Assembly: GCA_014804185.1 (NCBI GenBank)
Contig: JAAVAG010000182.1
Span: 1-15,239, forward strand
Reading direction: 5' to 3'
Length of the DNA: 15,239 nucleotides
Source of the DNA: Lachnospiraceae bacterium
GTDB taxonomy: Bacteria; Bacillota; Clostridia; Lachnospirales; Lachnospiraceae
Shown here: positions 6,830 through 13,857 of the stretch, piece by piece
Layout: every line of letters begins with the position of its first letter
Numbering within the stretch: position 1 is the first letter of the stretch
Position numbers and translations under genes: made by a program
The notes under the pieces: model-generated
The model's input: the letters and a program-made list of their open reading frames with translations, nothing else
The model's database searches: none
Told to the model about the DNA's origin: nothing

Positions 6830-7966
6830 TCAGTCCTCCTTTCTTTCCACCACAAAAGCGGTGGGCAGCCGCCAGGAAGAGGTGGCGTAATATAGGGTCA
6901 CGCTGGACATCTCGTAAGCGCCGTCATAGTACATGGCGGAGGAACTTCCGCCGTCCAGGTTTGCGGCGTTGACAGCGCCGTATTCCTGCATGATGGCAAT
7001 CAGATCCCGGGCCGTTGCGCCCAGATGTCCCCCGGCGCCGCGGCCGTCCGTAACGAGTAAAAGAACGGTTCCGTCCGCTTTCTGCCCGATGGCCGTCCGC
7101 GGGTTGGCGCCGCTGCCGCTGCCGCTGATTTCCGTGGCGCTGCCGTTGATGATGAGTTTGGAAAAGTGATTGTCGTCGCCGTCATCAATATCCTTAAAAC
7201 TGACGGCATCCCGGATCTGGTTATCCGCCACCAGCTGTTCCACTTCCTTTGCGGTCATGCCGCCGATTTCCGTGATGATCAGGATATCGTCCTCATTGAA
7301 ACCGATCATGACATCGCCCGCCATGGGTTTGTTATACTGAATCTTGCCGTCACAGACCACCAGTCCCTTGGGTTTTCCGCCCCAGTTGCCGTTGGAAAAA
7401 TATTCTCCGCCGTTGATTCCCGCAAGATAATCTCCCTGCTGTACCAGTCCTTCCAGCGTCATGCCCTGTTTGCCCTCCTCGCTTTCTGACCAGGGATAGA
7501 TGGTTGCGAGCCTGACCCGGGAGGGATCGCGGACGATCATCATCTTGGCAAAAAAGGAATGTCCGGATATCTCAATGATTTCTATATCGGGAAGTTCCTC
7601 CGTCTCCTCATCTCCGCTTTCCGCAGAGCCGGTGGCGGGGATGGCAATCAGATCGGGGTTTACTTCATCGTCGTTATGTACCATGCCGTTGCGGCCCGTG
7701 ATATCCAGGATCTCGTCCTCGCTGAAATACCAGGAGGCAAGAAATTTCATCTGTCCTGTTTCCAGAATGGTGGATACAAAAAGATCCCTGGCGGCGGTGC
7801 TCGGGCCGTGGCAGATCAGCCACATGGCGGCATACGCACCCACAAATGTGACCAGCAGAAAGGTCAGAAGAACCAGAAAGAATCTTCTCACAATTTTCAG
7901 TATTTTGCGGAGAACGCTCTTTTTCTCCTTTGGAGCGTCATCCGTTTGACTTACAGTCTTGCTCAT
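6830..7966 (-). CDS. Membrane-anchored phosphodiester glycosidase (NAGPA domain)
   Basis: A 378-residue protein with a basic cytoplasmic start, one membrane segment (about 28-52) and an outer NAGPA-type domain (about 135-374). Family hallmarks are INGGEYF (184-190), NPRTAIGQ (288-295), TDGRG (306-310) and NLDGGSSSAM (336-345). Mammalian NAGPA removes GlcNAc from GlcNAc-1-phospho-mannose; bacterial relatives act on sugar-phosphate diesters and are often found in exopolysaccharide or cell-wall loci. The ATG follows GAGGTG on the minus strand. It lies 16 bases after the glycosyltransferase stop and 3 bases before the next start. The neighbour suggests a surface polymer joined by phosphodiester links as substrate; that is inference. 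Residues about 95-130 form an acidic spacer between anchor and catalytic domain. Confidence 0.92.
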   Translation of the reverse strand: MSKTVSQTDDAPKEKKSVLRKILKIVRRFFLVLLTFLLVTFVGAYAAMWLICHGPSTAARDLFVSTILETGQMKFLASWYFSEDEILDITGRNGMVHNDDEVNPDLIAIPATGSAESGDEETEELPDIEIIEISGHSFFAKMMIVRDPSRVRLATIYPWSESEEGKQGMTLEGLVQQGDYLAGINGGEYFSNGNWGGKPKGLVVCDGKIQYNKPMAGDVMIGFNEDDILIITEIGGMTAKEVEQLVADNQIRDAVSFKDIDDGDDNHFSKLIINGSATEISGSGSGANPRTAIGQKADGTVLLLVTDGRGAGGHLGATARDLIAIMQEYGAVNAANLDGGSSSAMYYDGAYEMSSVTLYYATSSWRLPTAFVVERKED

Positions 7967-7982
7967 GACATTTCACCTCACT

Positions 7983-9044
7983 TTATCGAAATACCCATCT
8001 CTGCTGAACCTGAAAACTGGCACAGAACAGAACGATGTCCACAATGGGCTTTAAAAGCGTATCCACATAAGGGCTGCCGCTCAGCAGGCTGCCAAGCAGC
8101 CACACGATACTATAGGACAATGCGGTCTGGAGAATACAGAGCGTATAATATTTCCCCAGAGATCTGCCTATGGGCGTGTCGGAGCGGAATACCGTTTTTT
8201 TATTCAGCAGATAATTGCAGGCGGAGGAACAGGCCCTTGCCAGAAAGAAAGCAGCAAAGAGACAAACCGTTCTGTCCACGTGTCCCGTCAGTAAAAACAG
8301 GATCAGGGTGAACAGCCCATAGTCGATGAGAAAGGAAATCACCGAACTGAATAAAAATTTAAAAATAATGCCGTAGATCCGCAGGGAATCTCTGACAGGG
8401 TGGAAGTGTGAGGAGGAGTTGTCCTCCAGGTAGACCGTGTCGATTTTTACCTGCGTAAGCGCAATGCGGTTTCGTTTCAGTGCGAACAGCATTTCCGTCT
8501 CGTACTCAAAGCGTTCCCCCGGAGTCCGGCACATCAGGGGAAGCGCGCTGCGGGGAATGGCACGCAGGCCGGTCTGTGTGTCCGAGATTTTGATGCCGCA
8601 CAACAGGCGGAAAACCGTGCTGGTAGTCTTGTTGCCGAATCTGCTGCGGGCGGGGACATCCTCGCCGTCAAAGTCCCTGCAGCCAAGGATCACCTTGTCC
8701 TTTTCCTCCAGCAGCCGCAGGGCGCAGGCCCTGATATCGTGGGGAGCATGCTGATTGTCTCCATCCACGGTGACGACTCCCGCTGTGTCCGGGCGGTTTT
8801 CCAGGACATAAGAAAATGCGGTCTTAAGGGCGCGTCCTTTTCCGCGGTTGATCTCGTGTGTGAGCACAGTGACTTCACTGTGGGCGGCAGCATGGGAAAA
8901 AGGGAGCATGTGCGCCTCATCGCTGCCGTCGTTTACGATGACAATGTCGGTGAAACCCTCCCTGAGCAGGCCGTCCACCACCAGTTCCAGCTTCTGATCC
9001 GGATTCAGGGACGGCAGTATAACAGTTACATTCAAGTTTTTCAT
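7983..9044 (-). CDS. Fused family 2 glycosyltransferase and GtrA-like membrane protein
   Basis: A 353-residue fusion. Residues 1-220 are a GT-A glycosyltransferase of the polyprenyl-phosphate type (DPM1-like): VTVILPSLNPDQ near the start, VNDGSDE, the metal site DGDNQH (94-99) and SDTQTGLRAIP (155-164). Residues 226-353 are a GtrA-like domain with four membrane segments and the typical N-Y-LLNKKTVFR and QRWVFR pieces. The expected job is to load a sugar on undecaprenyl phosphate and help present it outside for glycan decoration. I start it at 9044: GGAAGG stands 6 bases upstream on the minus strand. An in-frame ATG at 9080 would add 12 residues (MYPNVLEIGRLF) but has no ribosome site. It is the first gene of the operon, behind the promoter at 9095-9123. 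Confidence 0.93.
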   Translation of the reverse strand: MKNLNVTVILPSLNPDQKLELVVDGLLREGFTDIVIVNDGSDEAHMLPFSHAAAHSEVTVLTHEINRGKGRALKTAFSYVLENRPDTAGVVTVDGDNQHAPHDIRACALRLLEEKDKVILGCRDFDGEDVPARSRFGNKTTSTVFRLLCGIKISDTQTGLRAIPRSALPLMCRTPGERFEYETEMLFALKRNRIALTQVKIDTVYLEDNSSSHFHPVRDSLRIYGIIFKFLFSSVISFLIDYGLFTLILFLLTGHVDRTVCLFAAFFLARACSSACNYLLNKKTVFRSDTPIGRSLGKYYTLCILQTALSYSIVWLLGSLLSGSPYVDTLLKPIVDIVLFCASFQVQQRWVFR

Positions 9045-9060
9045 AAATAACCTTCCAATC

Positions 9061-9075
9061 TCCAAAACGTTTGGA
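9061..9075. repeat. Inverted repeat TCCAAA-ACG-TTTGGA in the glycosyltransferase leader
   Basis: Perfect 6-base arms with a 3-base centre, and a palindromic AAACGTTT core. It lies downstream of the minus-strand promoter and just upstream of the ribosome site of the glycosyltransferase gene. The central CG between A/T arms is the style of a LacI-family operator, but an RNA hairpin before the ribosome site is as likely. Confidence 0.4.
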
Positions 9076-9094
9076 TACATTCTGGCACACTGCT

Positions 9095-9123
9095 ATTATA
9101 GACCGCATTATGACAAAAGACAA
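9095..9123 (-). promoter_or_regulatory. Sigma-A promoter of the glycosyltransferase operon
   Basis: On the minus strand: TTGTCT (9123-9118), a 17-base spacer and a perfect TATAAT (9100-9095). Transcription would begin near 9088, giving a leader of about 44 bases that contains the inverted repeat at 9061-9075 and the GGAAGG ribosome site. Confidence 0.82.
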
Positions 9124-9157
9124 TCGCAGAAAGATAGTTTTTTGAGCAGGCAGGGTG

Positions 9158-9163
9158 TATAAT
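9158..9163 (+). promoter_or_regulatory. Probable -10 element for the DUF2752 gene
   Basis: A perfect TATAAT lies 39 bases before the ATG at 9203. The region 16-18 bases upstream (AAGATAGTTTT) has no good -35 match, so the promoter would be weak or need an activator. It is divergent from the promoter at 9095-9123, with 34 bases between the two elements. Confidence 0.5.
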
Positions 9164-9202
9164 AAAGACATATTGACGAAAGATGTAGGAGGAAAGCTGG
9201 GG

Positions 9203-9658
9203 ATGAAACAGAAATGTGGAAAAGTCCTGCGGTCCATATGGGAAGATATCCGGAAGATCAGATGGGCCCTTGCGGCGCTGGCCGTTTATTATGCGGCGAC
9301 GGGACTGCTGTTTCGCGCGTCCTGTCCCATGCGGCTTCTGACCGGATTTCCATGCCCCGGCTGCGGCGGCACCAGGGCTGCCGTGCTGCTGCTGCAGGGC
9401 AGATTTCAGGAGGCTTTCGGGATGAATCCCGCCGTTTTTGTCTGGATTCCATATGTTCTGTACCTGTTGTGGCAGCGCTATCTGGGCGCGCCCAGGAATA
9501 GGAAAAAAATCAATTTTGCTCTGACTGCTCTGGTCTGCCTGGTCACGGTGGGGTGCTATGCGGCGGGTATGGCGTCCGGTTTTCCGCTGCGGGAGCCATA
9601 TACTTATTATAGGGGAAATCTTATGAGAATGTTTGCGGGGGGCGCGTCCGCCCCCTGA
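9203..9658 (+). CDS. DUF2752 family small membrane protein
   Basis: A 151-residue membrane protein with hydrophobic segments at about 20-38, 75-93 and 104-124. The hallmark is FPCPGCGGTRA (49-59), the cysteine/glycine motif that defines the DUF2752 family, between the first two segments. Family function is unknown; the CPxCG pattern could bind a metal or form a disulfide. I start it at 9203, 8 bases after AGGAGGAAA (9187-9195). The frame is open to a GTG at 9155, but that codon overlaps the -10 element, so it cannot be the start of this transcript. A hairpin at 9638-9655 covers the last codons, and the next gene on the other strand ends 14 bases later. Confidence 0.88.
   Translation: MKQKCGKVLRSIWEDIRKIRWALAALAVYYAATGLLFRASCPMRLLTGFPCPGCGGTRAAVLLLQGRFQEAFGMNPAVFVWIPYVLYLLWQRYLGAPRNRKKINFALTALVCLVTVGCYAAGMASGFPLREPYTYYRGNLMRMFAGGASAP
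9638..9655 (+). terminator. Stem-loop at the 3' end of the DUF2752 gene
   Basis: GGGGGCG (9638-9644) pairs perfectly with CGCCCCC (9649-9655) around a CGTC loop. It overlaps the last codons and stands between two convergent genes. No T run follows on either strand, so it is more likely a blocking hairpin or transcript stabiliser than a classic intrinsic terminator. Confidence 0.45.
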
Positions 9659-9672
9659 TGTTCCGATCATAG

Positions 9673-10494
9673 TCATCCAATCTTTCGATATTCCGGCCTG
9701 CGGTTTTGGAATACTGCGTAGTACCGGAACCCGCACGCCGTCAAAATTTCTTCCGCACGTGCGAAATCTGCCGCCACATCTTCCGGTCTGTGGGCATCGG
9801 AGCCTGTGGTAATCAGTTCGCCGCCAAGCTGCCGGTAACGCTTCAAAACGTCCATACAGGGATTGGCGTCCCGCATGCCTTTTCGTATCCCTGCCGTGTT
9901 CAGTTCGATGCCTTTTCCCTGATCCAGTAAAAGAGAGAGCATTTTGTCAAACAGATCCCGGTATTTGGCATAGGAATAGTCCCGGTCTTTGTTTGGACCG
10001 TAGCGCACCACATAATCCAGGTGTCCGTAGACGTCATAATTGGAGAAACTTTCAATATTGTCGATGATGGACTGAAAATATTCCCGGTAGGCTTCTTCTT
10101 CCGTCCGCCCTTCATAAAAGGAAGGATAGTAGGGATCCTTTCCGCCTGCCACATGGGAGGAACCTATGATAAAGTCAAAATCACAGGAAACGGAATATGC
10201 CCGGATCCGCTGGGCGAGCCCGGGCTGCAGTCCCAGTTCTATGCCGAAGGCAATTTGGATCTGCGGGGCATATTGCTCCCGGAGCCGTAACAGTTCGGCG
10301 CGATAAGCGTCTGTGTTCACTTCAAAAAGTCCCGCCGGAGTCTCGGGGGTGACAGGATATCCAAGATCCATATGTTCCGTAAAGCACATATGCGTCAGAC
10401 CGCGGGAAATGGCGCTTTGAATCATGTGTTCCATGGGGGCGTCGCTGTCCCCGGAGTGGGAAGAATGTAAATGATAATCTGCCGTAATAGCCAT
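9673..10494 (-). CDS. PHP-family histidinol-phosphatase-like protein (HisK/HisJ type)
   Basis: A 273-residue metal-dependent phosphoesterase. PHP metal ligands appear in order: DYHLHSSHS (His8, His10), FTEHMD (Glu40, His41), GIELG (Glu86), SSHV (His114), YGHLD (His158) and GSDAH (Asp233, His235). This is the HisK/HisJ histidinol-phosphate phosphatase type, which catalyses the next-to-last steps of histidine synthesis in many Firmicutes; some members act on other phosphoesters. No other his gene is nearby, so the substrate is not proven by context. The ATG at 10494 is preceded by GGAG 6 bases upstream; an in-frame ATG at 10506 has no ribosome site, and the longer frame to 10656 would start before the promoter at 10535-10543. 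Confidence 0.9.
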   Translation of the reverse strand: MAITADYHLHSSHSGDSDAPMEHMIQSAISRGLTHMCFTEHMDLGYPVTPETPAGLFEVNTDAYRAELLRLREQYAPQIQIAFGIELGLQPGLAQRIRAYSVSCDFDFIIGSSHVAGGKDPYYPSFYEGRTEEEAYREYFQSIIDNIESFSNYDVYGHLDYVVRYGPNKDRDYSYAKYRDLFDKMLSLLLDQGKGIELNTAGIRKGMRDANPCMDVLKRYRQLGGELITTGSDAHRPEDVAADFARAEEILTACGFRYYAVFQNRRPEYRKIG

Positions 10495-10534
10495 AATTGT
10501 CTCCATTCTTTGCTGCTGCATCGTAGTAAAGAAA

Positions 10535-10543
10535 ATTATACCA
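10535..10543 (-). promoter_or_regulatory. Extended -10 promoter for the PHP phosphatase gene
   Basis: On the minus strand TGGTATAAT (10543-10535) is an extended -10 (TGn plus a perfect TATAAT). The -35 region 16 bases upstream (ACAACA) is poor, as is common with extended -10 promoters. Initiation near 10528 gives a leader of about 34 bases before the ATG at 10494. Confidence 0.7.
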
Positions 10544-10589
10544 TATTTTGTCCGTTTGTTGTATACTGATAAAAAATAAAGAGCATTCA

Positions 10590-10637
10590 ACCGCATAGGT
10601 GAAGAAATTTTTGTCAGACAGGAATTCTTTCTGCGGT
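10590..10637 (+). other. Possible structured leader of the solute-binding lipoprotein gene
   Basis: ACCGCA (10590-10595) can pair with TGCGGT (10632-10637), and inside it AAGAA (10602-10606) with TTCTT (10625-10629). The structure ends 1 base before AGGAGG (10639-10644). A possible -10 element TATACT (10562-10567) lies upstream, but no matching -35 is visible. The stems are short, so this is a weak call. Confidence 0.35.
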
Positions 10638-10654
10638 CAGGAGGAAGGAAATAC

Positions 10655-12886
10655 ATGAGAAAACATATTTTGCCGACGAGTGTTTTAATGCTGTGCCTGC
10701 TGCTTACTGCCTGCGGAACAAAAGGGAGCGGGGATGATGCCGGGAATATCGGGAGTCATGCAAATAACGGAAGTGCCGGGGATACCGGAGTTGGCTGGCA
10801 GGGAGTGACCACAGGTATGGATTTGACGGAGATCACGGACAGGACGGAGTATTATGATCTCACGGTGGAGGAGGAACTCTTTGATCTGGGGCTGTGGGCG
10901 AAGAATCGGCAGGATATGCAGGTGCAGGTGGCAGCGATGTTTGGCGACACAGGGTATATCTTTCTTGGCATGCAGTTTTATAAGGGGGAACCTGTGCAGC
11001 TCTGGGATGAGGAGTCCGGGGAAAGCGCAAGAGTCCTGCTGTATGGAAAAGACGGAAACAGTAAGGTGCTGCTGCAGGAAGCCCCGGCGAAATATACCGC
11101 CGCAGGCGCCGTTTCCAGTTCCGGATATAAGTGGTATCTGGACGGAGAGGGGAATTTGTACTGTTATTGTACCAATTATATAAGCGCAGCCGGAAAGTAC
11201 AGAGCCCAGGGCTGTATCGTGAAGATTCCCTCTTCCGGAGAGATTCTTTATGAGACGAATACAGAGCAGGGAACCGCCATAGAGGATCTCTGTCAGACGG
11301 AGGACGGCAGGATATATGTTCTGGCGCGGGACGAAAGGACAGATACCCGGTATGTGGTTCAGATGGATCCCGATACCGGGAAACTGATTCCGGAGTCACA
11401 GGTGGAACTTCCCGTGATGGAATGGGTACATCTGGGGAGCGATGGGGAATTTCCCGCCCTGATAGGAACCGAAAATTTTGACCGCAAGGTCATGAAAGTG
11501 AATACGGCAGACGGGAGTCTGGAGACGATCCTGTCCTTTACCGGAACCTCTTATGGATGGCATGACGATCTGGAACTGCGGAATTTTCGGGTATTGGGGG
11601 ATGGCAGTGTACATCTTCTGTGGGTTTATACCAATTCCTATGCGCAATCCAACGGAAAGGACTTTCTGATAGAAAAACTGAAGATGGAAAAGGTGGAAAA
11701 AATTCCCGTTGTGCTGCGGGGCGTGTTTTCCAGGGATGATTGGGTTGCAAAGCAGGCTGCGGCGTTCAACCGAAAAAACGATACCTACCATGTGGTCATA
11801 GAGGACTGTGGGGCAGGGAATGACGCAGAGGATTTTGCCAGGCTGACAAGCATTCAGGTCAGCGCAGGGAAAGGGCCGGATATTCTGTGCGGCAGCAGTC
11901 TTTTGGGGGACTATGTCAGCGGGATGATGGAAAAGGGCGCTCTGGAAGAGTTAAATTCCTATATGGAGGCATCAGGCGTCCGGGAGGAGGAGTATTTTCC
12001 GCTGGTCTTTTCCACCTGGCGGCAGGGAGAAAAGATTTATGGTGTGAATCCCAGAATGAATGTCATAGGCTATCAGATGGATGAGAGAGTGCTGGGAGGA
12101 CGGGGAACGCCGGACATAGAGGCGCTGGTCGATGCCCTGCTGGCACAGGAAGAGGACGGCGTTTATTACAGAGGAGCCGACTCGGGACAGGTTTTGCGCA
12201 TGTTTTTGGAGGGGACGGACAGTCTCTGGGGAATGGTGGACTGGGAAAACGGCGCCTGTGATTTCCAAACACCGCTGTTTGAAAAACTGCTGGAAGCCGC
12301 CCGAAGACACGGCGATAACGGCAGAAAGAACCCGGAATCCTGTATTACGACTCTCCTGCGGTTTGACAATGTGATTCAGTTTGACGGCAGCGCGGAGCAG
12401 GAGGCGGATGGGATGGTGACCTGCGGGGTGCTGTTTGACGACGGCTGTCACGCAGTGTCCGATTCGCCATATACCATGGCGGTCAATGCGAATTCTTCTC
12501 ACAAGGAGGGGGCGTGGGAATTTATCCGTTTTCTCATCGGGGAAGAGGTACAGGGCACGGATTTTGAGTGGTATAAACCGCCTGTCCACAAGGAAATATT
12601 TGAGCAGTGGATGCAGGAGAAAGTCATCGTCGAACTGACTCAGATACGGTATGTGAATGGAGTTAAAGTGATACCGGGATTTCTGAACGCGGATGTCTCA
12701 GAAGAAAAACAGGAGGAATACAGAAAAGCGCTGGAGGAGGCGGCTTCCCTGCCCATGCGGACCGCCCCTATCCTTGATATTATCCGGGAGGAGGCGGGGA
12801 GTTATTTTGATGGCAGCAAGAGCGCGGAGCAGGTAAGCGGGGTGATCAACAATCGGGTGCAGCTTTACCTGGATGAGATCCACTGA
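10655..12886 (+). CDS. Large solute-binding lipoprotein with N-terminal propeller-like region
   Basis: A 743-residue lipoprotein. The signal peptide ends in lipobox LTAC (Cys20), followed by a Gly/Asp/Asn-rich linker. Residues about 50-345 show repeated beta-blade patterns (for example DGEGNLYCY, TEDGRIYVLA, GDGSVHLLW), suggesting a beta-propeller. Residues about 350-740 resemble a family 1 (MalE-type) extracellular solute-binding protein: AAAFNRKNDTYHVVIE, GPDILCGSS, GALEELNSYME, YGVNPRM, and near the end PYTMAVNANSSHKEGAWEFIRFLI. Ordinary binding proteins of this type are about 400-450 residues, so this one has an extra domain. The ATG has AGGAGG 10 bases upstream. No permease or ATPase gene is in the window, so it is an orphan: either a spare sugar-binding subunit of a distant transporter or a surface sensor. 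Confidence 0.88.
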   Translation: MRKHILPTSVLMLCLLLTACGTKGSGDDAGNIGSHANNGSAGDTGVGWQGVTTGMDLTEITDRTEYYDLTVEEELFDLGLWAKNRQDMQVQVAAMFGDTGYIFLGMQFYKGEPVQLWDEESGESARVLLYGKDGNSKVLLQEAPAKYTAAGAVSSSGYKWYLDGEGNLYCYCTNYISAAGKYRAQGCIVKIPSSGEILYETNTEQGTAIEDLCQTEDGRIYVLARDERTDTRYVVQMDPDTGKLIPESQVELPVMEWVHLGSDGEFPALIGTENFDRKVMKVNTADGSLETILSFTGTSYGWHDDLELRNFRVLGDGSVHLLWVYTNSYAQSNGKDFLIEKLKMEKVEKIPVVLRGVFSRDDWVAKQAAAFNRKNDTYHVVIEDCGAGNDAEDFARLTSIQVSAGKGPDILCGSSLLGDYVSGMMEKGALEELNSYMEASGVREEEYFPLVFSTWRQGEKIYGVNPRMNVIGYQMDERVLGGRGTPDIEALVDALLAQEEDGVYYRGADSGQVLRMFLEGTDSLWGMVDWENGACDFQTPLFEKLLEAARRHGDNGRKNPESCITTLLRFDNVIQFDGSAEQEADGMVTCGVLFDDGCHAVSDSPYTMAVNANSSHKEGAWEFIRFLIGEEVQGTDFEWYKPPVHKEIFEQWMQEKVIVELTQIRYVNGVKVIPGFLNADVSEEKQEEYRKALEEAASLPMRTAPILDIIREEAGSYFDGSKSAEQVSGVINNRVQLYLDEIH

Positions 12887-12932
12887 AAGGCGGGCTTATC
12901 AGGCGCAAAAATGATTTGAACCGTTTTCAGGG

Positions 12933-12961
12933 TTGTCCGTCATCAGTATTCCTGCTAAGAT
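12933..12961 (+). promoter_or_regulatory. Candidate promoter for the CD3324/RNHCP gene pair
   Basis: TTGTCC (12933-12938), a 17-base spacer and TAAGAT (12956-12961), each matching consensus at 4 of 6 positions. It would give a leader of about 145 bases that contains the alternative hairpins at 13038-13084. I see no clear terminator for the preceding lipoprotein gene, so some read-through is possible. Confidence 0.4.
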
Positions 12962-13037
12962 CAGAATAGAAAATAAAATCCTGCAAGGGTAGAAAGGATA
13001 AGAGTGAATTTCATGTTGAAGAAGGAGACCGCGGCGG

Positions 13038-13084
13038 CATAGCGGTGGCTATGTAAACCGAAATCTATGATTGTAGCCATCGCT
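13038..13084 (+). other. Leader with two mutually exclusive hairpins
   Basis: AGCGGTGGCTA (13041-13051) can pair with TAGCCATCGCT (13074-13084) over 11 base pairs with one G-T. Alternatively CATAGC (13038-13043) pairs with GCTATG (13048-13053) around a GGTG loop. The two share 13041-13053, so only one can form. The long stem is followed by TTTCC, not a full T run. It ends 17 bases before AGGAGGG and 29 bases before the GTG start. This may be a regulatory RNA element; I recognise no known riboswitch in it. Confidence 0.4.
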
Positions 13085-13113
13085 TTCCTGTCGGGAATGT
13101 TAGGAGGGCAATC

Positions 13114-13425
13114 GTGGGCTATATAAGAGCAGAAGAAGTTTTACCGTCCAATGTTCTTGCCCTGGTGCAGGAATATATTGACGGCCAGATGCTTTATGTC
13201 CCTAAAAAGGCTCCGGAGCGCGATAAGTGGGGCTCTGTCAGCGGGACAAAGGCATATTTGCAGGACAGGAATACCAGAATATACAACGAATATCAGACAG
13301 GCAGCAGCATAAAGCTGTTATCTGAAAAATATTTTCTGTCCGAGAAGAGTATTCAGAGGATTCTCAGAGCCTCCAGACCCTCCAGGTCGGCGCAAAGCAG
13401 TGAGCAGGGAGGAGAGGTCCATTGA
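13114..13425 (+). CDS. CD3324-like small helix-turn-helix protein
   Basis: A 103-residue protein starting at GTG, with AGGAGGG (13102-13108) upstream. The first half (GYIRAEEVLP, then LVQEYIDGQMLYVPKK and KWG) and the helix-turn-helix at about 62-86 (GSSIKLLSEKYFLSEKSIQRIL) match the clostridial CD3324 type, which resembles the Mor transcription-activator fold. It is expected to bind DNA in the cytoplasm; the target is unknown. The last 18 residues are Ser/Arg/Gln-rich and probably disordered. Its stop overlaps the TTG start of the RNHCP gene by 4 bases (TTGA at 13422-13425), so the two are translationally coupled. Confidence 0.85.
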   Translation: MGYIRAEEVLPSNVLALVQEYIDGQMLYVPKKAPERDKWGSVSGTKAYLQDRNTRIYNEYQTGSSIKLLSEKYFLSEKSIQRILRASRPSRSAQSSEQGGEVH

Positions 13426-13847
13426 ATCGGGAAAACAAGAGAAAGACATTTCAGAAGAACTATTACGAAAATCATGCCTGTATGGAAACGTTCGTCTGCA
13501 GATCATGCGGGCGTGAGGTGGTACCGGAAAACGCCGGGAGTGAGCACAGGAATCACTGCCCGAACTGTCTGATGAGTCTTCATGTGGACAACAGGCCGGG
13601 AGACCGGGCGTCGGACTGCGGCGGGCATATGGAGCCTATCGCCGTATGGGTAAAAAAGAACGGGGAGTGGGCGATTATCCACAGATGCAGACAATGTGGA
13701 AAGATCAGCGCCAATCGGATTGCGGCGGACGATAATCCGATGAAGCTGATGTCCATTGCAATGAAGCCGCTTACACAGCCGCCGTTCCCGTTGGAACGGA
13801 TTGAGGAAATGACGATGCTGATGGGCGGCCAGGGCAGTATGAAATAA
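13422..13847 (+). CDS. RNHCP-domain zinc-ribbon-like protein
   Basis: A 141-residue cytoplasmic protein of the RNHCP domain family. Motifs in order: FVCRSCG (Cys26, Cys29), SEHRNHCPNCL with the name-giving RNHCP at 43-47 (Cys46, Cys49), HVDNRPGDR, Cys66, and HRCRQCG (Cys89, Cys92) followed by NRIAADDN. The paired CxxC motifs point to two zinc sites, as in a double zinc ribbon; the role is unknown. I take the TTG at 13422 as start: it overlaps the upstream stop and GGGAGGAGAGG lies just before it. The first ATG in frame (residue 21) lies only 5 residues before Cys26, so it would delete the charged start but not the motifs. Confidence 0.88.
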   Translation: MNRENKRKTFQKNYYENHACMETFVCRSCGREVVPENAGSEHRNHCPNCLMSLHVDNRPGDRASDCGGHMEPIAVWVKKNGEWAIIHRCRQCGKISANRIAADDNPMKLMSIAMKPLTQPPFPLERIEEMTMLMGGQGSMK

Positions 13848-13857
13848 ACAGAGACTA

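Noticed and set aside
9045..9080. A 12-residue upstream start for the glycosyltransferase at the ATG at 9080.
   Set aside because: There is no ribosome site before it, while GGAAGG stands 6 bases before the ATG at 9044, where the family's first strand begins.
9155..9202. A GTG start at 9155 for the DUF2752 protein.
   Set aside because: The codon overlaps the TATAAT at 9158-9163 and lacks a ribosome site; the ATG at 9203 follows AGGAGG.
10495..10656. Longer N-terminal starts of the PHP phosphatase, up to 54 extra codons.
   Set aside because: They lie at or before the extended -10 promoter, and the conserved PHP start (YHLH) begins at the ATG at 10494.
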